5,912 nucleotides of DNA from Lawsonibacter sp. (GTDB lineage Bacteria > Bacillota > Clostridia > Oscillospirales > Oscillospiraceae). The position numbers and the translations under genes are program-made. Position 1 is the first letter of the stretch, and the number at the start of each line of letters is the position of its first letter. The stretch spans positions 1 through 5,912 of the forward strand of contig JAAWNI010000140.1 of assembly GCA_022798855.1 (NCBI GenBank), given 5' to 3'. Below are positions 1-4,222 of the stretch, piece by piece. Below the pieces are notes generated by a model. The model did not search any database, was not told the DNA's origin, and was given only the letters and a program-made list of their open reading frames with translations.

Positions 1-13
1 GGCGGGTCTTTTT
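1..13 (+). terminator. possible tail of an upstream intrinsic terminator
   Basis: The window opens with GGCGGG followed at once by TCTTTTT, which looks like the right arm of a GC stem plus a T tract. The left arm would lie before the window, so this cannot be confirmed. The GGCGG at 1-5 could instead pair with CCGCC at 14-18, but that would put the T tract in the loop, which is not a terminator shape. Confidence 0.3.
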
Positions 14-18
14 CCGCC

Positions 19-168
19 ATGCTTCGTTGTGATTTCTTGAAATAAAACAATTATTCCTGCGAAATCCCGCCTTGCCTGGTGGAAAAATCCCTCGTCAACT
101 GGTATTCCTCAAGATATTAAACAGGCTCTTACATAACGGAACAACACCAGGAAAGGAAGAAGCCATCC
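19..168 (+). other. leader region upstream of the aminopeptidase gene
   Basis: About 150 bases with no credible gene, clearly richer in A+T than the coding DNA that follows. It should hold the aminopeptidase promoter, but no good sigma-A pair stands out. TTGAAA at 37-42 has no fitting -10 box 16-18 bases downstream. The nearest alternative is TCGTCA (93-98) with TATTAA (115-120), four of six matches in each box and a 16-base spacer. A clear purine-rich SD, AAAGGAAG at 152-159, lies 9 bases before the ATG at 169. Confidence 0.4.
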
Positions 169-1233
169 ATGAACCACATTGAAAAAATTGCCGCCCATCT
201 GCCGGAGTACGGCCTGGATGCCATGCTGATCACCAGTGAGTCCGGGGAGCGGTACGCCTTGGGCTTCCACGGGGAGGGCCTGCTGCTGGTGGCCAAGGAC
301 GGGGCCCAGTACTCCACCGACGGCCGGTATATCGAAGCCGCCCGGGAACAGGTAGAGGGCGCGGAGGTGCTGTTAACCACCCCGGAGAAGGGCCACATAG
401 CCTTGGCCAAGGAGTACATCCAGGCCAAGGGCCTGCACAACATCGGCTTTGAGAGCGGGGCCATGACGGTGGACGGCCACAAGAAGTACGCCCAGGAGCT
501 GCCCTGCATCCTCACCCCGGCCCAGAAGCTGCTGGACGGCCTGCGGGCTTCCAAGGACGAGGGGGAGCTGGCGCTGATGCGCCGGGCCCAGGCCATCACC
601 GACGAGGCCTTCCGGGCCATCCTCAACTTTATCCGCCCCGGCATGACCGAGCGGGAGATCGCCGCCCGGCTGGTGTATGAGCTGCTCAGCCGGGGGGGCG
701 AGCGGGTGTCCTTCGACCCCATCGTGGCCGCCGGCCCCAACGGCTCCCGGCCCCACGCCGTCCCCGGCGACCAGATGGTGGAGGAGGGCATGTTTATCAC
801 CATGGATTTCGGCTGTAAGTCGGGGGGCTACTGCTCCGACATGACCCGCACCGTGGCCCTGGGCCAGCCCTCCCAGGAGATGGAGGAGGTGTACAGCGCC
901 GTCCTGGCCGCCCAGAAGGCGGGGATCAACGCCGCCCGGGCGGGAGTTACCGGCCAGGAGATCGACGAAGCGGCCCGCAGGGTCCTCCGGGAAGCGGGAT
1001 ATGGGGAGTACTTCTCCCACGGTTTTGGCCACTCCCTGGGGGTGGACATCCACGAGTCCCCCAACGCCAACTCCAAGGAGCAGCGCCCCATGCCCGTGGG
1101 GGCGGTCATCTCCGCCGAGCCGGGGGTCTATATCCCGGGGCGGTTCGGGGTGCGCATTGAGGACGTACTCATCCTCAATGAGACGGGCTGCGAGGATATT
1201 ACCCGTTCGCCCAAGGATTTGATCGTGCTGTGA
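169..1233 (+). CDS. Xaa-Pro aminopeptidase (peptidase family M24B)
   Basis: A cytosolic metallopeptidase of 354 residues, predicted to remove the N-terminal residue from peptides with proline in second position or to split Xaa-Pro dipeptides (PepP/PepQ group). Residues 1 to about 125 form the creatinase-type N-terminal domain; residues from about 135 to the end form the pita-bread catalytic domain. All five expected metal ligands are visible: D213 (MDFG), D224 (SDMTRT), H288 (HGFGHSLG), E317 (SAEPGVY) and E331 (RIEDV). H196 (RPHAVPG) and H295 (DIHE) match the conserved active-site histidines. The length is normal for the short Firmicutes members of 350-360 residues. The ATG has AAAGGAAG 9 bases upstream. 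Which substrate class (aminopeptidase P or prolidase) cannot be decided from sequence alone, so no symbol is given. No partner gene adjoins it: a repeat-filled gap separates it from the next gene. The catalytic set is intact, so it should be active. Confidence 0.95.
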   Translation: MNHIEKIAAHLPEYGLDAMLITSESGERYALGFHGEGLLLVAKDGAQYSTDGRYIEAAREQVEGAEVLLTTPEKGHIALAKEYIQAKGLHNIGFESGAMTVDGHKKYAQELPCILTPAQKLLDGLRASKDEGELALMRRAQAITDEAFRAILNFIRPGMTEREIAARLVYELLSRGGERVSFDPIVAAGPNGSRPHAVPGDQMVEEGMFITMDFGCKSGGYCSDMTRTVALGQPSQEMEEVYSAVLAAQKAGINAARAGVTGQEIDEAARRVLREAGYGEYFSHGFGHSLGVDIHESPNANSKEQRPMPVGAVISAEPGVYIPGRFGVRIEDVLILNETGCEDITRSPKDLIVL

Positions 1234-1248
1234 CTGTGGCGGGATGCC

Positions 1249-1276
1249 CGTAGGGCCACGACTTGTCGTGGCCGCC
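1249..1276 (+). repeat. REP-like hairpin repeat, left copy
   Basis: A 28-base unit beginning CGTAGGG, directly after the aminopeptidase gene. Inside it, GGCCACGAC (1254-1262) and GTCGTGGCC (1265-1273) form a perfect 9-bp inverted repeat around TT. An inverted copy with 22 of 28 identical bases sits at 1408-1435. The stem is followed by CGCCAAAAATAAAC rather than a T run, so it is not a canonical intrinsic terminator, although it could protect the 3' end of the mRNA. The form resembles REP or REPIN elements; family membership is inference. Confidence 0.7.
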
Positions 1277-1300
1277 AAAAATAAACAGGCAAAGCAAACA

Positions 1301-1402
1301 GGCGGATACGGTAAACGGACGGATGTGGTAAATGGACGGATGCGGTAAATGGACGGATGCTGCAAACGGGCGGATGCGGTAAACGAATGGATACGATACG
1401 AT
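1301..1402 (+). repeat. 17-base tandem repeat array
   Basis: Five clear head-to-tail copies of a 17-base unit, consensus GRCGGATGYGGTAAAYG, begin at 1301, 1318, 1335, 1352 and 1369. A degenerate sixth copy runs from 1386 to about 1402. Copies differ at only a few positions (for example TGCGG, TGTGG, TACGG). There are no spacers between units, so it is not a CRISPR array. The unit length is not a multiple of three and the array lies between genes, so it is not coding. The unit resembles the arm of the adjacent REP-like repeat (12 of 17 matches to 1408-1424), which suggests the array grew from it by slippage. Confidence 0.9.
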
Positions 1403-1407
1403 GAATG

Positions 1408-1435
1408 AGCGGACGCGGCAAGCCGTGTCCCTACG
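1408..1435 (-). repeat. REP-like hairpin repeat, right inverted copy
   Basis: Read on the - strand this is the partner of 1249-1276 and also begins CGTAGGG, with 22 of 28 identical bases. It folds on the same pattern: GGACACGGC, TT, then GCCGCGTCC, with one A-C mismatch. Four of its six differences from the left copy form two compensatory pairs (A-T to G-C and C-G to A-T), so the stem has been kept while the sequence changed. Together the two copies bracket 187 bases as an inverted pair, as in a REPIN. Confidence 0.65.
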
Positions 1436-1474
1436 CGATGGGGCGCGCGAAGGACAGGAGAGGAGGGCCGGGCC

Positions 1475-1987
1475 TTGGACAAAGAAAAAACCTGCTGCTT
1501 CACCGGGCACCGGCCCGACAAGCTGCCCTGGGGGGAGAAGGAGTCCGACCCCCGGTGCCGCCGTTTGAAGGAGTCCATTGCCCAGGCGGCGGAGGAGGCC
1601 TACGAGTCCGGTATCCGGCACTTCATCAGCGGCATGGCCCGGGGGGCCGACCTGTATTTCGCCGAAGCGGTGCTGGCCCTGCGGGGGCGGCGCGGCGATG
1701 TCCTTCTGGAGTGCGCCCGGCCCTGCGAGACACAGGCGGACAGCTGGCCAAAGGCGGAGCGGGTCCGTTACCAGTCCATCCTGGACCGGTGCGACTACGA
1801 GACGCTGGTGCAGCACAACTACGACCGCTTCTGCATGCTCCGCCGCAACCGGTACATGGTGGACCGGTCTGTCCGGCTCATCGCCGTCTATAACGGGGTG
1901 CCCAAGGGCGGCACCTTCCAGACCCTCCAATACGCTATGAAAAAGGGCCTGTCCATCCACATTTTAGACCTGGAGGACTTTTTATGA
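1475..1987 (+). CDS. SLOG-family protein, YpsA/DUF1273-like
   Basis: A soluble protein of 170 residues whose layout fits the YpsA (DUF1273) branch of the SLOG superfamily, Rossmann-like folds proposed to bind nucleotide-derived ligands. Visible family motifs are FTGHRP at 9-14 (first strand and loop), SGMARGAD at 52-59 (the glycine-rich ligand-binding segment), RNRYMVDRS at 124-132 and GGT at 145-147. The length is close to B. subtilis YpsA (about 180). The start is a TTG, chosen because AGGAGGG (1461-1467) lies 7 bases upstream and because it places the FTGHRP strand at the usual distance from the N-terminus; no in-frame ATG would keep that motif. The stop overlaps the queH start by four bases (ATGA), so the two are probably translationally coupled. 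YpsA has been linked to cell division in Firmicutes, but the biochemical role of the family is unsettled and nothing here fixes it. Confidence 0.88.
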   Translation: MDKEKTCCFTGHRPDKLPWGEKESDPRCRRLKESIAQAAEEAYESGIRHFISGMARGADLYFAEAVLALRGRRGDVLLECARPCETQADSWPKAERVRYQSILDRCDYETLVQHNYDRFCMLRRNRYMVDRSVRLIAVYNGVPKGGTFQTLQYAMKKGLSIHILDLEDFL

Positions 1988-2565
1988 ACACCCTGATGCA
2001 CATTTGCTGCGCCCCCTGCGCCAACCGCCCCATCGCCCGGCTGCGGGAGGAGGGGGTATCCGTCACCGGCTTCTGGTTCAACCCCAATATCCACCCCTAC
2101 ACCGAGTACCAGGCCCGGAAGCGCACCCTGGAGGAGTACGCCAGGGAAATCGGCATGAAGCTGGCCATTGGGGGGGCCTACGACCTGCGGCCCTTTATCA
2201 CCGCCGTGGCCGGGGACATCGACGGCCGGTGCGCCTACTGCTACCGGGTGCGGATGGAGGAGGCGGCCCGGTACGCCGCCAGGAACGGGTTTGACAGCTT
2301 CACCACCTCCCTGCTCATCTCCCCCTACCAGAACCACGGGGCCATCGCCGCCGCGGCCCGGGAGATGGGGGAGAAGTACGGGGTGGAGTTCCTCTACCGG
2401 GATTTCCGCCCCCTTTTCCAGGAGGGCCAGCAGTTCGCCCGGGAGCACGGGTTCTATATGCAGAAGTACTGCGGCTGTATTTTCAGCGAGGAGGACCGGT
2501 ATATGGCCGCCAAGCGGAAGAAAAAGGCCCGCGCCAGGGAGGACGGCGTCAATGAACATGGCTGA
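1984..2565 (+). CDS. queH: epoxyqueuosine reductase QueH
   Basis: A 193-residue QueH (formerly DUF208), which reduces epoxyqueuosine to queuosine in the wobble position of tRNAs with GUN anticodons. It replaces the unrelated cobalamin-dependent QueG in many bacteria. The cysteines expected for its iron-sulfur cluster and metal centre are present: C8, C9 and C12 (HICCAPC), C83 and C86 (RCAYCYRVR), C163 and C165 (YCGCIFS). The SPYQNH segment at 113-118 is also typical. The C-terminal tail after about 175 is strongly basic (KRKKKARAR), which could help tRNA contact; that is inference. The ATG overlaps the preceding SLOG stop (ATGA at 1984-1987), and the 3' end overlaps the next gene by 14 bases, so it sits mid-operon. 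No other queuosine synthesis or salvage genes are in the window. Confidence 0.95.
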   Translation: MNTLMHICCAPCANRPIARLREEGVSVTGFWFNPNIHPYTEYQARKRTLEEYAREIGMKLAIGGAYDLRPFITAVAGDIDGRCAYCYRVRMEEAARYAARNGFDSFTTSLLISPYQNHGAIAAAAREMGEKYGVEFLYRDFRPLFQEGQQFAREHGFYMQKYCGCIFSEEDRYMAAKRKKKARAREDGVNEHG

Positions 2566-2788
2566 CGCGGTTCGGATTCTGGAACAGGAGCGGCTGCGGG
2601 GCTATAACTGGTTCGGGGAGCACAAAGTAAGGCCCGGGGAGGTGCTCATAGATTATGACGGCGCACGCTGGGTCGTCTGCGCGGCGGACGAGCGGGCCTG
2701 CATTGTGGACAGCTCCCGCCGTTTCTTTGACCAGGAGGAGGAAGCCCTGGCCTGCTTTATCCGATTGGTGAGGCTGGGCTCTGTTTGA
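2552..2788 (+). CDS. small protein of 78 residues, possibly Imm59-like
   Basis: A short acidic protein starting MNMADAV, with no signal peptide or membrane segment. The ATG at 2552 is chosen because AGGGAGG (2536-2542) lies 9 bases upstream; the second ATG at 2558 would be 15 bases away. The gene starts inside the end of queH and overlaps it by 14 bases, which argues for coupled translation. Visible elements are YNWFGEHKVRPGE (18-30), a strand pair around WVVCAADERA (40-49), and an acidic helix with QEEEALACFIRLVR (61-74). The pattern of a strand, ADERA, an aromatic pair and a C-terminal EALxxFIRLVR helix recalls, from memory only, small Imm59-type immunity proteins. No toxin gene is nearby, so if the resemblance is real it is an orphan or has another role. 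That it is a real gene is fairly secure; its function is not. Confidence 0.75.
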   Translation: MNMADAVRILEQERLRGYNWFGEHKVRPGEVLIDYDGARWVVCAADERACIVDSSRRFFDQEEEALACFIRLVRLGSV

Positions 2789-2856
2789 AAAATATCAACA
2801 TGCGCAATGGTGGAAAAAGGACCCGGAACTTTACCGTTTCTCAAGTGTGTCGACTC

Positions 2857-2862
2857 TATAAT
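2857..2862 (+). promoter_or_regulatory. candidate -10 box (TATAAT)
   Basis: A perfect TATAAT lies in the spacer before the 226-residue gene. No good -35 box is found at 16-18 bases (CCGTTT sits at the 17-base position), and there is no TG extension, so a promoter is only possible. Transcription would begin near 2868-2870, at the end of the left arm of the hairpin that starts at 2863. Confidence 0.35.
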
Positions 2863-2905
2863 ATCCCCCCTCGTTCCCACATACCCTAGTGGGAGAAGGG
2901 GGGAT
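2863..2905 (+). promoter_or_regulatory. hairpin burying the SD of the 226-residue gene
   Basis: ATCCCCCC (2863-2870) pairs fully with GGGGGGAT (2898-2905), and TCCCAC (2875-2880) pairs with GTGGGA (2889-2894). They are separated by a small internal loop (TCGT against GAA) and capped by eight bases. The right arm contains the purine-rich SD for the ATG at 2911, so in any transcript carrying both arms the ribosome site is buried. No T run follows, so it does not look like a terminator. A regulatory role is inference. Confidence 0.6.
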
Positions 2906-2910
2906 GTTCC

Positions 2911-3591
2911 ATGCTGGGCCAACTGGTGCTGGCGCCGAAGGGGAAGGGAAAGGCGGCGGCGGGCCGGCTGTACGGCCTGCCCGTCCTGCGGGCGGAGGCG
3001 GACCGGTCGGGCTTCTGGGGGGAGCGCCGGCTGAACCGGGCGGGGCGGGAGCTGCGCCGGGGGGGCGTCCTGCGGGTGCTTGCGCCTGTAGGGTTTGACC
3101 GCTGGCCGGCGCTGGAGCGGTTCGGGCTGCGGCCGGTGGATCCTGAGCCGCTGCTCCGGGACCAGGCGGCCCCTCTGGCGCTGGAGGTGCTGGAGCGGCT
3201 GGGGCTGGCCCCGGACCGGGCCACGGTGGCCCTGCGGGGGCCCCGGGCGGACCGGGACATGGCCCGGGCGGCGGCGGAGCTGTGCCCCCAGGTGCGGGGG
3301 CTGGTGGTGGACGCCCCCCGGGGCGGCCAGGAGCTGGCCCAGTGGCTGCGGTGGGAGTTCGGCGTGGCCATCCTCCCTCCGGGGGAGGTGGGCCACGCGG
3401 CCCTGGAGTTTCAAAGGGGCCGCCCCCGGCGGGAGGGGGCCGTCCTGGAGCTGTACGGCGCCCAGCCCGGCCTGGCGGGGCTGGCCCTCTCCGCGGCGGG
3501 GCTGGCGGAGGAGGACCGGGAGGACCTGCGCCTTCTGGCCGCCCTGTGGGAGGGGGGGAAGCTGGGCCGGAAGGACATAAAAATCACTTGA
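2911..3591 (+). CDS. conserved-type protein of unknown function, 226 residues
   Basis: I do not recognise this gene. It encodes a soluble-looking protein rich in Arg, Gly, Leu and Ala, with one cysteine (C125) and no signal peptide or clear membrane helix. Two alpha/beta halves can be made out. The first, about 1-75, ends in the strand VLRVLAPVGF. The second, about 80-165, has strands ATVALRG (104-110), VRGLVVDAP (128-136) and VAILPP (152-157) alternating with helices, the rhythm of a Rossmann-like domain, but without a clear GxGxxG loop. The last 20 residues are Gly/Lys-rich. The ATG is chosen for the purine run ending at 2903, 7 bases upstream. G richness on the coding strand exceeds that of its neighbours. 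The stop codon lies within the -35 box of the greA promoter. It is monocistronic or reads into greA. The long open frame, good SD and lack of overlap support a real gene. Confidence 0.75.
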   Translation: MLGQLVLAPKGKGKAAAGRLYGLPVLRAEADRSGFWGERRLNRAGRELRRGGVLRVLAPVGFDRWPALERFGLRPVDPEPLLRDQAAPLALEVLERLGLAPDRATVALRGPRADRDMARAAAELCPQVRGLVVDAPRGGQELAQWLRWEFGVAILPPGEVGHAALEFQRGRPRREGAVLELYGAQPGLAGLALSAAGLAEEDREDLRLLAALWEGGKLGRKDIKIT

Positions 3592-3616
3592 CAGACCGGT
3601 GGGAAACACATATAAT
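3588..3616 (+). promoter_or_regulatory. consensus sigma-A promoter for greA-lysS
   Basis: TTGACA (3588-3593), a 17-base spacer and TATAAT (3611-3616) match the housekeeping consensus exactly, at the ideal spacing. The TGA inside TTGACA is the stop codon of the upstream gene (3589-3591). Transcription should start near 3622-3624, giving a leader of about 73 bases before the greA ATG. Strong constitutive expression is expected. Confidence 0.93.
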
Positions 3617-3641
3617 GGCACAGAATGCAGGATTGTACCTC

Positions 3642-3665
3642 CGGGCCGCTGGGTTCAGCGGCCCG
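3642..3665 (+). promoter_or_regulatory. leader hairpin of the greA transcript
   Basis: CGGGCCGCTG (3642-3651) and CAGCGGCCCG (3656-3665) form a perfect 10-bp stem around GGTT, some 20 bases into the predicted mRNA. Only ACCATATTTTG follows, a weak T tract starting several bases away, so a full terminator is unlikely. It could stabilise the 5' end or cause pausing or partial attenuation. The stem is seen directly; its role is not known. Confidence 0.6.
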
Positions 3666-3695
3666 ACCATATTTTGAAAGGTGTGCGAGTTTTTC

Positions 3696-4169
3696 ATGGC
3701 GAAGGAATACAAATTGAGCCCCGAGCGGCTCAAGGAATTGCAGGACGAGCTGAACTATTTGAAGACGGTCCGGGAAAAAGAGGTGGCCGAGCTGATCAAG
3801 GAGGCCCGCTCCTTCGGCGACCTCAGCGAGAACAGCGAGTATGACGAGGCCAAAAATGAGCAGGGCAAGCTCTACTCCCGGATGGCCCAGGTGGAGGAGA
3901 TCCTGGCCAACTACGTGGTCATCGAGGAGGAGGAAGAGGGGGGCGACTATGTCCGCCTGGGCTCCACTGTCACCGTGCTGGACAAGGAGTTCAACGAGGA
4001 GGAGTCCTATAAGATCGTGGGCTCCCAGGAGGCCGACCCCATGAACGGGGCCATCTCTGAGGACTCCCCCTTCGGCAAGGCCCTGCTGGGGAAAAACGCC
4101 GGGGACGACGTCACCGTGGACGCCCCCGCCGGACCGGTGGAGTATAAGATTTTAAAGGTAGAGCGGTAA
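3696..4169 (+). CDS. greA: transcription elongation factor GreA
   Basis: A 157-residue GreA that enters the secondary channel of RNA polymerase and triggers cleavage of the RNA 3' end in backtracked complexes. The N-terminal coiled coil covers about residues 5-75. Its tip carries the acidic loop GDLSENSEYDEAKNEQ (41-56) with D42 and E45 in the places needed to hold the catalytic magnesium. A linker with an unusual EEEEE run (about 77-81) leads to the FKBP-like C-terminal domain, with SPFGKALLGK near 126-135. The length matches the family (about 158). The ATG at 3696 gives the usual MAKEY start. An in-frame GTG at 3681 would add MCEFF, but it directly abuts the only SD-like stretch (AAAGGTG, 3676-3682), so ATG is preferred although the spacing of 13 bases is long. 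It is followed after 53 bases by lysS, a neighbour pair common in Clostridia. Confidence 0.96.
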   Translation: MAKEYKLSPERLKELQDELNYLKTVREKEVAELIKEARSFGDLSENSEYDEAKNEQGKLYSRMAQVEEILANYVVIEEEEEGGDYVRLGSTVTVLDKEFNEEESYKIVGSQEADPMNGAISEDSPFGKALLGKNAGDDVTVDAPAGPVEYKILKVER

Positions 4170-4173
4170 GCTC

Positions 4174-4202
4174 CCCTCCCCCGCGAGGGGGAAGGCATTT
4201 TT
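4174..4202 (+). terminator. terminator-like or attenuator hairpin between greA and lysS
   Basis: CCCCC (4178-4182) and GGGGG (4187-4191) enclose a GCGA loop of the GNRA type. The stem extends by T4177-A4192 and two further C-G pairs past a bulged A. CA and five T (4198-4202) follow. This is a plausible but short intrinsic terminator. Because no separate promoter for lysS is visible in the 53-base gap, partial read-through is the likely outcome, setting the greA to lysS ratio. Confidence 0.55.
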
Positions 4203-4222
4203 ACAGATAGGAGAGAGCCAAC

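Noticed and set aside
1254..1273. Intrinsic terminator for the aminopeptidase gene
   Set aside because: The stem is followed by A-rich sequence and no T tract, and its inverted partner downstream shows it is part of a repeat family.
1301..1402. CRISPR array
   Set aside because: The 17-base units are directly abutting with no spacers, and no cas genes are present.
373..1578. Long - strand open frame of 401 codons with repeated peptides rich in R, P, S and F
   Set aside because: It is antisense to the intact aminopeptidase gene. Its repeats come from the 17-base tandem array, which lacks stops in all three - strand frames, and the composition is typical of shadow frames in GC-rich DNA.
1405..1893. 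+ strand frame from an ATG at 1405 overlapping the SLOG gene
   Set aside because: Its protein is low-complexity and begins inside the right REP-like arm. The frame from TTG 1475 has SLOG motifs and an SD.
2653..3621. - strand open frame of 322 codons opposite the 226-residue gene
   Set aside because: Pro/Gln/Arg-rich shadow of a very GC-rich region. The + strand frame has a better ribosome site and fits the gene order.
4170..4222. T-box or other riboswitch controlling lysS
   Set aside because: The 53-base gap is far too short for a T-box and holds only a small hairpin and the SD.
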